DNA from: Oryzibacter oryziterrae
GTDB lineage: Bacteria; Pseudomonadota; Alphaproteobacteria; Rhizobiales; Pleomorphomonadaceae
Assembly (NCBI RefSeq): GCF_021864535.1
Contig: NZ_JAKJIC010000004.1
Location: forward strand, 222,540-286,539
Direction of reading: 5' to 3'
Length of the DNA stretch: 64,000 bases
The notes beneath the pieces were generated by a model that worked only from the letters and a program-made list of their open reading frames with translations, was not told the origin of the DNA and searched no databases. The position numbers and the translations under genes are program-made. Shown piece by piece: positions 1 through 9,236 of this stretch. The first letter of the stretch is position 1, and the number at the start of each line of letters is the position of its first letter.

Positions 1-1
1 G

Positions 2-1921
2 GCGGCCATGGAGCCGTTGGCCCGCATCCCCGGCGTACGCCTGATTGCCCTGCAGAGGGGGCCGGGTGAGGAGCAGATCGCGGCACTGCGCGGCAAGTTC
101 GAGGTGGAGACGCTCGGCGGCGAGTTCGACAACGGCCCGGACGCCTTTGCCGACACCGCCGCCGTGATGATGAACCTCGATCTCGTCATCACCTCCGACA
201 CCGCTGTCGCCCATCTCGCCGGCGCGCTCGGACGGCCCACCTGGGTGGTGCTGCGCGCCAATCCCGAATGGCGCTGGCTGCGTGGCCGGTCGGACAGCCC
301 GTGGTATCCCTCCACTCGCCTGTTCCGCCGGGTCGAGGGCGAGGCCGAAGACGCGCCTTTCGAAGGGGTGATGAGCCGGGTGTCCGGGGCGCTCGCCAGT
401 CTCGTTGCCGGCAACCGCGCCGAACTCTACCGCACCGAGTTGCCGGACGTGGCCGTTGCGCCGAAGCTGTCGCTGGAAGCTCGCTTCAAGGCGGCGCTGG
501 CCGACCATGTGAAGGGCAATGCCCTTGCCGCCTGCCACGAATATGCGGAACTGCTGATCGACCATCCGCGTCTGGCAGAGGCCTTCCATATGCTGGGGGC
601 CGCGGCCCTCGGCGAGTTCAACTACAATCGCGCCCTGATCCTGATGCGCGAGGCTGACGCGGTCGGCCTCAAGACCTCGGAGTTCCGCACCAACTACGCC
701 ATCGCCCTGCGCCATACCGGACGACAGGCCGAGGCCGAAGCGCTGTTGCGCCGAACGCTTGAAGACCGGCCGACGGCCGAGGCCCTGATGACGCTCGGCA
801 ATCTGGTGCGCGACGACGGCAAGTTCGAGGAAGCGGTGGATCTCTACCGCCGGTCCATCGAACTCAGGCCGGAACTCTCCAAGGCCCATCGCGGCCTCGG
901 CAATGCGCTGAAGGATCTCAACCGCTGCGAGGAGTCGCTCGCCGCCTTCGAGGCCGCCTGCAAGCTGACGCCCAGTGATCCCGAACTGCTGCTGGACCAG
1001 GCGCACGCGCTGCTGCTGGCGGGGCGCTATGGCGAAGGCTTCGAGAAATATGAAGTGCGCTGGCGCGCCATGGAAATGTTGCCGCGCCATTTCGACGTGC
1101 CGCGCTGGCACGGCGAGGACTATCGCGGCCGGACGCTGCTGGTGCACGGCGAGCAGGGCATCGGCGACCAGATCCAGTTTGCCCGCTATCTGCCGCTTGC
1201 GGCGCGCCTGGGCGGCCGCATGCTGGTGGAAGTGCGCGCGCCCCTGGTCGATCTTGTCCGCCGCATGGACTTTGGTGCCACGCCGGTCGAGGTGGTGGAA
1301 CAGGGACGTCGTCTCCCCGCCCATGATCTCGAAGTGCCGATGATGAGCCTGCCGGCGGTGTTCCATTCGGAGCTGGACAGCCTGCCGCCGCCGCCCGACT
1401 TCAACGTCGATGGCCTGCGCATCAACGCCTGGCGCCAGAGCCTCGGCGGACGGGGCAAGCTGCGTGTCGGCCTGATCTGGCAGGGCAATCCCAAGGCGCG
1501 CGCCGACGTCGGCCGCTCACCGCCTCTCTCGGCGCTCGCCCCGCTGTTCGAGCTTGACGGGCTGCATTTCATCAGCCTGCAACACCGCGACGGCATGGAT
1601 CAGCTGCGCGGCTTTCCCTACGCCGATCGCATCGAAGTGGTGGCCGAACGTCTCGGCGGCTTTGCCGAGACGGCAGCGGCCATGCGGGCCATGGACGTGA
1701 TCGTGTCGTCCTGCACCTCATCGGCGCATCTGGCGGGCTCGCTCGGCATGCCCACCTTCATCATGCTGCGCTCCAATGCCGACTGGCGCTGGCTGACCGA
1801 TCGCAACGACAGTCCGTGGTATCCCACCGTGCGCCTGTTCCGGCAGACGAGCTATGGGGATTGGGGCCCGGTGGTTGCCGCCGTCAAGGCGGCGCTGGCG
1901 GACAAGGTCAAGCGGTCATGA
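2..1921 (+). CDS. TPR / GT9-like glycosyltransferase, 5'-truncated by window edge
   Basis: The frame is open from base 2, so the true start lies left of the window. Visible order: the C-terminal half of a heptosyltransferase-like (GT9/GT-B) domain (about residues 1-130, with SDTAVAHLAGALG and WRWLRGRSDSPWYP), a TPR array (about 160-300), then a second complete GT9-like domain (about 340-635, with GEQGIGDQIQFARYLP, WQGNPKARADVGRS, SCTSSAHLAGSLG and WRWLTDRNDSPWYP). Proteins of this family are usually annotated as TPR proteins and probably glycosylate proteins or surface glycans; the acceptor is unknown. The stop overlaps the next start (ATGA), so the two genes are translationally coupled. A GT-TPR-GT order is unusual. 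The two GT copies differ at the SDTA/SCTS motif. Confidence 0.85.
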   Translation, partial: AAMEPLARIPGVRLIALQRGPGEEQIAALRGKFEVETLGGEFDNGPDAFADTAAVMMNLDLVITSDTAVAHLAGALGRPTWVVLRANPEWRWLRGRSDSPWYPSTRLFRRVEGEAEDAPFEGVMSRVSGALASLVAGNRAELYRTELPDVAVAPKLSLEARFKAALADHVKGNALAACHEYAELLIDHPRLAEAFHMLGAAALGEFNYNRALILMREADAVGLKTSEFRTNYAIALRHTGRQAEAEALLRRTLEDRPTAEALMTLGNLVRDDGKFEEAVDLYRRSIELRPELSKAHRGLGNALKDLNRCEESLAAFEAACKLTPSDPELLLDQAHALLLAGRYGEGFEKYEVRWRAMEMLPRHFDVPRWHGEDYRGRTLLVHGEQGIGDQIQFARYLPLAARLGGRMLVEVRAPLVDLVRRMDFGATPVEVVEQGRRLPAHDLEVPMMSLPAVFHSELDSLPPPPDFNVDGLRINAWRQSLGGRGKLRVGLIWQGNPKARADVGRSPPLSALAPLFELDGLHFISLQHRDGMDQLRGFPYADRIEVVAERLGGFAETAAAMRAMDVIVSSCTSSAHLAGSLGMPTFIMLRSNADWRWLTDRNDSPWYPTVRLFRQTSYGDWGPVVAAVKAALADKVKRS

Positions 1922-3441
1922 GCCAGCTGTCGGTTGTCGCATCGCTGATCGAACGCGGCTTTGCTGCGCATAACGCGCACAAGTTCGTCGATGCCATCGC
2001 CCTCTATGAGGTGGCGCTGGCGCGCGAGCCCGGCAATGTGTCTGCCCTCAATCTCTGTGCTTCCGCCTATCGCTCCAACGGCGATCTCAACAAGGCCCTG
2101 CAACTGCTCGACCGGGCCGTGGCGCTGGAGCCTCAGCGGTCGGACGTCCGCTTCAATCAGGGCAATGCGCTGACGGCGGCGGCCCGCTATTCCGAGGCCA
2201 TCGCCGCCTATGCGATCGCGCGTGCGGGTGAACCCGGCAATGCCGAGATCGTTGCCAACATCGGGGTCGCCCACGGCAAGGCTGGTGACTACAAGGCGGC
2301 CATCGCCGCCTATGAGGCGGCGCTCGCCATCGATCCGGGCCATCGCACCGCCCGCCACAACTATGGCAACGCGCTGGCCGAAGAGGGCCGCTTTGCCGAG
2401 GCCATGGCGGTGCTGCGCTCGCTGGCGGAGGCCGAACAGGATTTCGCCGAGGCGCGCTACAATCTCTCGCTGCTGCTGTTGCGCATGGGCGACTATGGCA
2501 ACGGCTTTGCGGAATATGAGTGGCGCTGGAAGGCGACGGGGTTCCCGGCCCAGCCGCGCCATACCGAGATTGCCGACTGGGACGGTCGGCCCTTCCCGGG
2601 CAAGACGCTGCTCCTGCATGCCGAGCAGGGGCTCGGCGACAGCCTGCAGTTCCTGCGCTTTGCGGCCATGGTCAAGTCGCTTGGCGGCGACGTGGTGTTG
2701 CAGGTGCCGAGACCACTGGTCCGCCTTGCCCGCACGGTTTCAGGTGTCGATCGGGTGGTCAGCGAGGACAAGGACATCGGCCCTGTCGATCTGCAGACAC
2801 CGCTCCTCGGTTTGCCGCACCGTCTGCATCTGACCCTGGGTTCGGTCGGCATGCCCTCACCCTATCTTGCGGCGGAGCCGGCTCTGGTCAGCCGCTGGCG
2901 CGAACGCCTGCAGCTGGGCAATGACGGTCGAAAGGCCATCGGCTTCGTCTGGCGCGGCAACCCGAAATCGCCGGCCGACCGCGGCCGCAGCCTGTCGGGC
3001 GCCGGCGATCTTCGCCCCTTTGCCCGCTTGGACAACGTCCGCCTGATCGCCCTGCAAAAGCTAGGCGCCGACGAGATCGAGAAGGCCGATACGCCCTCTG
3101 GCTGGAAGGTGGCGGGTCTGCCCTTCACCCTCGAATATCCGGGACCGGAGTTTGACGCGGGTCTCGACGGGTTCGTCGACACGGCGGCGGTGATGCAAGC
3201 CGTCGATCTCGTGGTGTCAGTATGCACCGCGCCGCTGCATCTGGCCGGCGCGCTCGGTCGCCCGGCCATCGGTCTCATCAAGGCGGTGCCCGACTGGCGC
3301 TGGCTGTTGGGACGGGCAGACAGCCCCTGGTATCCGTCAATACGGCTTTGCCGCCAGCGTGAGGCTGGCCTGTTCGCCCCGGTGATCGACGAGGCGACGC
3401 GCGAGGCAAGCCGGCGGCTGTTTCATCGGGACTATGTCTGA
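1918..3441 (+). CDS. TPR / GT9-like glycosyltransferase
   Basis: A protein of 507 residues. The start ATG at 1918 overlaps the upstream stop (ATGA); the frame is open further upstream, but that part lies inside the previous gene. Residues 1-200 are TPR repeats (NQGNALTAAARYSEAIAAYA and similar). Residues about 215-500 are a heptosyltransferase-like GT-B domain with AEQGLGDSLQFLRF, WRGNPKSPADRGRS, VCTAPLHLAGALG and WRWLLGRADSPWYP. It is a close paralogue of the second GT unit of the gene before it. The likely role is glycosyl transfer to a protein or polysaccharide exported by neighbouring genes; this is inferred from context. A hairpin separates it from the convergent methyltransferase gene. 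Confidence 0.87.
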   Translation: MSQLSVVASLIERGFAAHNAHKFVDAIALYEVALAREPGNVSALNLCASAYRSNGDLNKALQLLDRAVALEPQRSDVRFNQGNALTAAARYSEAIAAYAIARAGEPGNAEIVANIGVAHGKAGDYKAAIAAYEAALAIDPGHRTARHNYGNALAEEGRFAEAMAVLRSLAEAEQDFAEARYNLSLLLLRMGDYGNGFAEYEWRWKATGFPAQPRHTEIADWDGRPFPGKTLLLHAEQGLGDSLQFLRFAAMVKSLGGDVVLQVPRPLVRLARTVSGVDRVVSEDKDIGPVDLQTPLLGLPHRLHLTLGSVGMPSPYLAAEPALVSRWRERLQLGNDGRKAIGFVWRGNPKSPADRGRSLSGAGDLRPFARLDNVRLIALQKLGADEIEKADTPSGWKVAGLPFTLEYPGPEFDAGLDGFVDTAAVMQAVDLVVSVCTAPLHLAGALGRPAIGLIKAVPDWRWLLGRADSPWYPSIRLCRQREAGLFAPVIDEATREASRRLFHRDYV

Positions 3442-3480
3442 CCGCTGAGGGAGCGGGGAACGCTGCGCCATCAAATCAAA

Positions 3481-3526
3481 AAGGGCACACAAGGTCCCGC
3501 CATGCGGCGGCCCCTCATGTGCCCTT
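3481..3526 (-). terminator. Intrinsic terminator of the methyltransferase gene
   Basis: A 9-bp perfect stem (3481-3489 with 3518-3526) lies between two convergent genes. Read on the minus strand, it is followed by a T-rich run (complement of the A-run at 3473-3482). That fits a Rho-independent terminator for the methyltransferase gene ending at 3550. It may also stop transcription from the left. Confidence 0.6.
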
Positions 3527-3549
3527 GAAGGCCTCTGCGCCGGACGGTG

Positions 3550-4221
3550 TCACTGTTCCTTCTGGACGATGAAGCTCCAGTAGGTGTCCGGACCGGCGGG
3601 GATGTTGAAGTTGATGTCGGAAATGGTGACGCGCCGGTAGCCGGAGCGGCGCAACAGCTCGATCCACATGGACTTGCCAAGCACGCTGTAGTGGTTGGGG
3701 TTGGTCTGGTGGCGGGCGGCGGTGTCGGGGGCGGGCACTTCCATGTAGAGGATGCCGCCGGGCTTCAGGACGCGGGCCGTCTCGCGCAGGCTGAACAGCG
3801 GAAACACGCTGTGCTCGAGCACATGCCGGCACCAGACCACATCGAAGCTGGCGTCGTCGAACTCGAGGAAGGACAGGTCCATTTCCACGGCATTGAATCC
3901 CTTGGACTTGCAGATCTCCACGTCCTCGCCGATGGCGATGCCGATGGCATCCATCTTGTCGGCGGCGAAATGCTTGAGGGCCACGCCCTGGCCGCAGCCC
4001 ACATCGAGGATCCTGGTGCCTTCGGCGAGCGGATAGGTCTGCTTGACCCGTTCCCAGGCTGCCGCGGTGATCTGGTCATGCATGCCCGAGGGGATCTCGG
4101 GGTAGACATCGCTCCACAGCGACTTCAGAAAGGCGTCGAAGCGCTGGTATTTTGCGGCAAGCGTCTGTTCCACGGGCTGGATGCGGGCCGCTTCGTCAGC
4201 ACGCAGAGCATTGGCTGTCAT
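3550..4221 (-). CDS. Class I SAM-dependent methyltransferase
   Basis: A protein of 223 residues. It has the Rossmann SAM-binding motif ILDVGCGQG (about 70-78), an acidic loop further on, and the post-motif FDVVWCRHVLEHS and ARVLKPGGILYMEVP, typical of Methyltransf_11/23 enzymes. The start at 4221 has a GAGG-type ribosome site about 8 bases upstream. No membrane segment is visible. It lies between glycosyltransferase genes, so a sugar or glycan methylation role is plausible, but the substrate cannot be read from sequence. A CtrA-like box lies 68-82 bases upstream of the start. Confidence 0.85.
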   Translation of the reverse strand: MTANALRADEAARIQPVEQTLAAKYQRFDAFLKSLWSDVYPEIPSGMHDQITAAAWERVKQTYPLAEGTRILDVGCGQGVALKHFAADKMDAIGIAIGEDVEICKSKGFNAVEMDLSFLEFDDASFDVVWCRHVLEHSVFPLFSLRETARVLKPGGILYMEVPAPDTAARHQTNPNHYSVLGKSMWIELLRRSGYRRVTISDINFNIPAGPDTYWSFIVQKEQ

Positions 4222-4288
4222 GACTTCTACCCTCGCCGTCGCGGGAAGCGCATACGGGTTCCCTCAGGGAAAACCTAGAGGCGCATGG

Positions 4289-4303
4289 TAAATATTGTCT
4301 TAA
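4289..4303 (-). promoter_or_regulatory. CtrA-like box (TTAA-N7-TTTA)
   Basis: On the minus strand this reads TTAA, seven bases, TTTA: one mismatch from the alphaproteobacterial CtrA consensus TTAA-N7-TTAA. It is upstream of the methyltransferase gene that starts at 4221. An 11-base core including it (gttaagacaat) recurs at the perfect box at 34129-34143. Confidence 0.35.
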
Positions 4304-4305
4304 CT

Positions 4306-4320
4306 GTTCCGCTGCGGAAC
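4306..4320. repeat. Short perfect inverted repeat
   Basis: Arms 4306-4311 and 4315-4320 (gttccg / cggaac) with a 3-base loop, directly downstream of the glycosyltransferase stop (4327, minus strand). It could be a weak terminator for that gene, but no T-run follows. Confidence 0.3.
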
Positions 4321-4326
4321 AGGACC

Positions 4327-5514
4327 TTAATAGTTTGACAGGATCTTCTTCATGGCGTCGGCGGTGCGCGACCAGGTGAAGCCGGCGAGCTTGCCCGCGC
4401 CGCGATCGCCACGCCGGCGGGCGTCGTTACGGTCGCGATAGGCCCGTTCGAGACAGTCGACGATCTCGTCGACGGAGGAGTTGCCCCAGCCCTTGACGTC
4501 ACCGACCCCGGCGCCGGCACCGGCCACATCCGCCTGATGCTCGAGGGCATAGCAATTGTTGCCGTCGATCAGGTCGAGATGGCCGGTGTTGGCCGACAGG
4601 ATCGTGGGCACGCCGCAGGCCATGCATTCCATGGCCACCAGATTGGTGCCGCCCTCGCTGCGGTTGGGGAAGAGGGCGATGTCCATCTCGCGCAGCACCG
4701 GCGGCATCAGCGCGTTGGGCACGGCGCCGAGGTCGAGGAACTGGTGCGGCGCGATGTCGTTGGCCGCGGCCCAGGCCGGGAAGTCGGTCTTGCCCTCGTC
4801 GGTGAAGGTCATCGGCGCGGCGACGCCGGAGTTGTCGACGCTCCTGGCCAGTTGCGGCCAGGGGCTGTGCCAGGCGGCGACCAGGAGCGCATCCGGATGG
4901 CGCTTGGCAAAGCGCGAGAAGGCGGTGACCACGAGGTCCTGCCCCTTGCGCAGTTCCAGCTTGCCGCCGGTGAACACGGTGAAACGGTCCGGCAGCACCC
5001 CCTGGCGCTGGGCCGGGTGGAACAGCGTCTGATCGATGCCCTGGATCACCGTGGTGACATTGGTGAGGCCATAGGCCCTGAGGATCTGTTCGTTCCAGGT
5101 GGAGCCGGCGACGATCAGCGGGAAGGCGCGGGCGCGCTCAAGCGTCGCCTCGTCGAGCTGCGGCAGTTCGAAGAACACCACGCCGAGGGTGGGGCTGCCC
5201 GTGAGCCCGACGTTGAAGGCGCCGCCGGTGGTCTTGAAGTCGTTGCCGAGCGCCGAGAGGATCGGCACGTCGGTCTTGATCTGCTTGCCCGCATGGGCGC
5301 GCAGGCTTTCGACGAACTCGCCCGAGACGCGCAGGAAGTTGCTGAGGGCCAGCTGCCGGACGGGATCGACGGCAATCTGCGACGGCGGAATGGGGAAGGA
5401 GCAGAGCGGTTCGATGGACGGATCGCGCGACCAGTTGAGGGCGAGGTTGAGGCCGTAGACGCCCCAGCCGAAGAAACTCGAAATGCCCCAGTGGATGACG
5501 ACCCGACGCCGCAT
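4327..5514 (-). CDS. GT4-family glycosyltransferase
   Basis: A protein of 395 residues with GT-B organisation. The N-terminal part contains GISSFFGWGVYGLNLAL. The C-terminal donor-binding half has FTVFTGGKLELRKGQD, PHQFLDLGAVPN and the E-x7-E type signature EGGTNLVAMECMACGVPTI (about 310-328). This places it in the group 1/GT4 transferases that use nucleotide-activated sugars; donor and acceptor are unknown. An AGGGGAA ribosome site precedes the ATG. It is divergent from the type I exporter gene, sharing a 178-base promoter region, and follows the general theme of glycan assembly next to a secretion system. Confidence 0.87.
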   Translation of the reverse strand: MRRRVVIHWGISSFFGWGVYGLNLALNWSRDPSIEPLCSFPIPPSQIAVDPVRQLALSNFLRVSGEFVESLRAHAGKQIKTDVPILSALGNDFKTTGGAFNVGLTGSPTLGVVFFELPQLDEATLERARAFPLIVAGSTWNEQILRAYGLTNVTTVIQGIDQTLFHPAQRQGVLPDRFTVFTGGKLELRKGQDLVVTAFSRFAKRHPDALLVAAWHSPWPQLARSVDNSGVAAPMTFTDEGKTDFPAWAAANDIAPHQFLDLGAVPNALMPPVLREMDIALFPNRSEGGTNLVAMECMACGVPTILSANTGHLDLIDGNNCYALEHQADVAGAGAGVGDVKGWGNSSVDEIVDCLERAYRDRNDARRRGDRGAGKLAGFTWSRTADAMKKILSNY

Positions 5515-5621
5515 GATGCCGATTCCCCTTCACCGGCACCGACGCCGGTAACCTTCTTTAACAATTGATTGACGCCAATTCGTAAAAGAACCGTTTACGG
5601 CTCGCGTTTTACAACAGTTCG

Positions 5622-5636
5622 TTAACCGGGCGTTTA
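5622..5636 (+). promoter_or_regulatory. CtrA-like box upstream of the exporter gene
   Basis: TTAA, seven bases, TTTA; one mismatch from TTAA-N7-TTAA, and 57 bases before the exporter ATG at 5693. A second weaker match (TTAA-N7-TTGA) lies at 5558-5572. A small inverted repeat, cgtaaa/tttacg (5581-5586 and 5594-5599), lies between them. The region serves two divergent genes. Confidence 0.35.
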
Positions 5637-5692
5637 CCATAACGGGGTTTTGTGAGGTCTAGTGTGCGGAACTGCGTCGGGCGGGTGGTGAC

Positions 5693-7915
5693 ATGGAATT
5701 GAACCAAGGCGGGACAGACGTGCGGCCCGAGAGCGGGGCGGCCTTTTCAGCGCTGGTGCTGGCCGGTCGTCGCCTCGGGATTGCCCTGTCCGCCGAACAG
5801 ATCCGCCGCGAATATGGCAAGGCCGATGCCGAGCCGACGCTGGCCGACCTCGCCTTCATCGCCGGCAAGGAAGGGCTGATCGCCAAGCCCATGCGGCTCG
5901 GCTGGAAGGCGCTGACGGGCATTCAGGAGAACACGTCCGTTCTGATCGCGCTGCGCGACGGCACGATCCTGTCGGTCGAGCGCTTCGTCAAAGACGGCGC
6001 GACGCCGACCGTTCTGGTGCGCAATCCCGCCGATGCCAACGCCCAGCCGATCGCCCTCGACCAGGTCCGCCTCGCCTCCGCCTGGGATGGCGCAGCGCTG
6101 CTGATCAAGCGCGGCAAGCAGGCGGAAGAGGAGACCGACACCTTCGGCTTCCTCTGGATGATCCGGCAGGTGATGCACGAGGGCAAGATCTTCCGCGACA
6201 TCGTCGTCGCCGCGCTGGCGTTGTCGCTGCTCGCCCTGGTGCCGCCGGTGCTCTATCTCGTGGTGATCGACCGCGTGCTGGTGCATCACCGCGTTTCCAC
6301 ACTGTTCGTGCTGGCCATTGCCGTGGCCGTGGTGCTGGTCTTCGACACGCTGATCGGCTACCTGCGCCGCACCATGACGGCGATCGCCACTGCCAAGGTG
6401 GACGCCCGCGTCAGCCTGCAGATCTTCGAGAAGATGACGCGGCTGCCGATCGACTTCTTCGAGCGCAACTCCACCGGCGTCATCGCCCACAAGCTGGGCG
6501 AAGCGCGCCGCGTGCGCACCTTCATCACCGGCCAGCTGCTCGGCGCCGTGCTGGACACCACCTCGCTGCTGATCCTGATCCCCGCGATGTTCTTCCTGAA
6601 CGCCGCGCTGACCATGTATGTGCTGACCATCGCCGTGCTGATGGCCATTGTCATCATGGTCTACATGGGCCCGATCAAGCGCGCCTACGCCGCCGTCATC
6701 ACCTCCGAACACCGCAAGACGGCGCTGCTGATCGAGACGGTGCACGGCATGCGCACCGTCAAGTCGCTGGCCCTCGAGGGGCGCAAGCGGCGCGAATGGG
6801 ACAGCCGCGTCGCCGAGTCCGTCGCCGCCCAGACCGATCTGCTGACGCTGGCCAACCAGCCGCAGACCCTGCTGGCGCCGCTCGAGAAGCTGATCTACTC
6901 GGGCTCGCTGCTGATGGGCGCCTATCTCGCGGTCACCGAGCAGCAGACCATCTTGTCGGGCACGCTCGTCGCCTTCACCATGGTGGCGACCCGGGCGACT
7001 TCGCCCATCGTGCAGCTTGCCCACATGATGCAGCAGTTCGAGGAAGCCCGCGGCGCCATTCGCGAAGTGGCCTCCGTGGTCAATGCCGCGCCCGAGCCGC
7101 GCCGCGAGAACGGCGTGCGCCCCGAATTCCACGGCCGCGTGCAGTTCGACGACGTGCGCTTCTGCTATCCCGGCGCCTCCACCCCGGCGCTCAACGGCGT
7201 CAGCTTCACGGTCGATTCCGGTACTGTCGTTGGCGTGATGGGGCGTTCCGGCTCCGGCAAGACCACCGTCACCCGCCTGCTGCAGGGCCTGCATGCCCAG
7301 TATGAGGGCCTGATCAAGATCGACGGCGTCGACCTGCGCGAGATCGACCTCTATCACCTGCGCTCCAACATGGGCGTGGTGCTGCAGGACAGCTTCCTGT
7401 TCCGTGGCACCATCCGCGAGAACATCGTGGTCGGCAAGGCCGACGCGACGCCCGAGGAAATGGTGCGCGCCGCCCGCATGGCCGGGGCCGAAGAATTCAT
7501 CGAGCGCCTGCCGCGCGGCTACGAGACCATGATCGAGGAACACGCCGCCAACCTGTCCGGTGGCCAGAAGCAGCGCCTCGCCATCGCCCGCGCCCTGATC
7601 TCCGATCCGCCGATCCTGGTGTTCGACGAGGCCACCAGCGCGCTTGATCCCGAGAGCGAGGCGATCATCAACGAGAACCTGCGCCGCATCGCCATCGGCC
7701 GCACCGTGATCGTCATCTCGCACCGCCTGGCTTCTCTGGTCGACTGCGACCAGATCCTGGTGCTCGACAAGGGCCGCCTCAAGGACCACGGCCGTCACGC
7801 CGAACTTCTGACCCGCTGCGACGACTATCGTCACCTCTGGATGCAGCAGAACCGTCATCTTTCCAACGGAGCGAGCCATGACCGCCCAGGCTTCAATGCT
7901 GTCGCCAACGGCTGA
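5693..7915 (+). CDS. Type I secretion ABC transporter with C39-like domain
   Basis: A protein of 740 residues. Residues about 10-130 form a C39-peptidase-like domain (AGRRLGIALSAEQIRREYG) with no Cys at the catalytic position, as in HlyB/RTX exporters where it binds but does not cleave substrate. About 155-440 is the six-helix permease region. About 480-715 is the ATPase: Walker A GRSGSGKTT (517-525), signature LSGGQKQRLAIARAL (from 621), Walker B ILVFDEATSALD, switch ISHR. It acts in the inner membrane with the HlyD-type adaptor that begins inside its 3' end (38-bp overlap). The substrate is probably a large RTX-like or adhesin protein. No such gene and no TolC are in the window. Confidence 0.9.
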   Translation: MELNQGGTDVRPESGAAFSALVLAGRRLGIALSAEQIRREYGKADAEPTLADLAFIAGKEGLIAKPMRLGWKALTGIQENTSVLIALRDGTILSVERFVKDGATPTVLVRNPADANAQPIALDQVRLASAWDGAALLIKRGKQAEEETDTFGFLWMIRQVMHEGKIFRDIVVAALALSLLALVPPVLYLVVIDRVLVHHRVSTLFVLAIAVAVVLVFDTLIGYLRRTMTAIATAKVDARVSLQIFEKMTRLPIDFFERNSTGVIAHKLGEARRVRTFITGQLLGAVLDTTSLLILIPAMFFLNAALTMYVLTIAVLMAIVIMVYMGPIKRAYAAVITSEHRKTALLIETVHGMRTVKSLALEGRKRREWDSRVAESVAAQTDLLTLANQPQTLLAPLEKLIYSGSLLMGAYLAVTEQQTILSGTLVAFTMVATRATSPIVQLAHMMQQFEEARGAIREVASVVNAAPEPRRENGVRPEFHGRVQFDDVRFCYPGASTPALNGVSFTVDSGTVVGVMGRSGSGKTTVTRLLQGLHAQYEGLIKIDGVDLREIDLYHLRSNMGVVLQDSFLFRGTIRENIVVGKADATPEEMVRAARMAGAEEFIERLPRGYETMIEEHAANLSGGQKQRLAIARALISDPPILVFDEATSALDPESEAIINENLRRIAIGRTVIVISHRLASLVDCDQILVLDKGRLKDHGRHAELLTRCDDYRHLWMQQNRHLSNGASHDRPGFNAVANG

Positions 7916-9236
7916 GCTCGCCGCGCTGAGGGCGACGGTGGACTTCGGTTCGGACACGGCTGAAATCCTGAATGCGCGCGTGCCGATCGTGGCGCGCCTG
8001 ACGCTGGTGACGCTGGCCGCCATGGTCGCGGCCGCCATTGCGCTCGCCACGCTGTTGCCGGTCGAGCGGGTGGTCAGCGCCCGCGGTCGCGTCAGCGCCG
8101 AGGCGCCGCGCATCATGGTTCAGCCGCTGGAAACCTCCATCGTCAGGGCGATCAACGTGCGGGCCGGCCAGACGGTCAAGGCCGGTGACGTGCTGGCAAC
8201 GCTCGATCCGACTTTCTCGACCGCCGACGTCTCCGCCCTGAAGCGCGAAGTGGCGAGCCTGCAGGCGGAGATCGCCCGTCTGACGGCGGAAGTCGCCGGC
8301 AAGCCCTATGCGCCCACAAGCAACGACCTGTTCTCGACGCTGCAGCAGAAGATCTACAACTCGCGCGTCTCGCAGTTCCAGTCCGCCATAGCCACCTATA
8401 ACGGCAAGATCGCCTCGCAACAGTCGACCATCGACAAGACCGAGCAGGAACTGGCGCTCTATCGCCAGCGCCTCGGCATCGTCAGCGAAGTCGAGGGGAT
8501 GAAGAGTGAACTGGCCGGTCGCAAGATCGTGGCGCGCACCGACCTCCTCTCGGTCACCGACACGCGTGTGGAAGTGCAGCGCGGCATTGCCAGCGCCGAA
8601 GGCGTTCTCGACAGCGCACGCCATGAGCTGGAGGCTCTCAATGCCCAGCTCGACAACTTCAAGCAAAAGTGGCAGTCCGATTCCATCAGCCTGCTGGTCG
8701 ACCGTCAGGGCGCGCTGGACAGCGCCCGCGAGCAACTGACCAAGGCCGACAAGCGGGCCGACCTGATCTCCATGCGCGCGCCGCAGGACGCGGTGGTGCT
8801 GCAGGTGGCCGACATCTCCATCGGCTCGGTGGTGGAATCGGCCCAGAAGATGTTCGTGCTCGTGCCCTCAGATTCGCCGCTCGAAGTGGACGCGGAGATC
8901 AGCACGCTCGACCAGGGCTTCGTGAAGGTGGGCCAGCAGGTGGAACTCAAGCTGGACGCCTGGCCTTATTCGCAGCATGGCTCGGCCTATGGCACGGTGC
9001 GCGGCATCAGCCCGGACAGCTTTGCCGTCGACCAGTCCGGCAGCGCCGGCGCCCGCTCGGTCTACATGGCCAAGATCGACATCACCTCGTCCGACCTCAA
9101 GAAAGTCCCGCACGACTTTCATCTGGTGCCCGGCATGACGCTGACCGCCGACATCGTGATCGGCGATCACACATTGTCCGAATATCTGCTCGACCGGGCG
9201 CTGCCGACCATGACGGAGGGCTTCCGCGAACCATGA
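7878..9236 (+). CDS. HlyD-family type I secretion adaptor
   Basis: A protein of 452 residues and the periplasmic adaptor partner of the preceding exporter. Residues about 37-58 form a single membrane anchor. Then come the first lipoyl half (VQPLETSIVRAINVRAGQTVKAGDVLATLDPT), a long coiled-coil hairpin (about 115-290), and the second lipoyl/beta-barrel part (MRAPQDAVVLQVADISIGSVV; PGMTLTADIVIGDHT near the end). The start overlaps the ATPase gene and the stop overlaps the Sel1 gene (ATGA), giving a tightly coupled three-gene operon. Confidence 0.9.
   Translation: MTAQASMLSPTAELAALRATVDFGSDTAEILNARVPIVARLTLVTLAAMVAAAIALATLLPVERVVSARGRVSAEAPRIMVQPLETSIVRAINVRAGQTVKAGDVLATLDPTFSTADVSALKREVASLQAEIARLTAEVAGKPYAPTSNDLFSTLQQKIYNSRVSQFQSAIATYNGKIASQQSTIDKTEQELALYRQRLGIVSEVEGMKSELAGRKIVARTDLLSVTDTRVEVQRGIASAEGVLDSARHELEALNAQLDNFKQKWQSDSISLLVDRQGALDSAREQLTKADKRADLISMRAPQDAVVLQVADISIGSVVESAQKMFVLVPSDSPLEVDAEISTLDQGFVKVGQQVELKLDAWPYSQHGSAYGTVRGISPDSFAVDQSGSAGARSVYMAKIDITSSDLKKVPHDFHLVPGMTLTADIVIGDHTLSEYLLDRALPTMTEGFREP

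Noticed and set aside
5747..8116. Long open frame (789 codons) on the minus strand across the exporter gene
   Set aside because: It is antisense to a clear ABC exporter, and its translation is His/Asp/Gly-rich with no domain. Such frames are typical of high-GC coding DNA.
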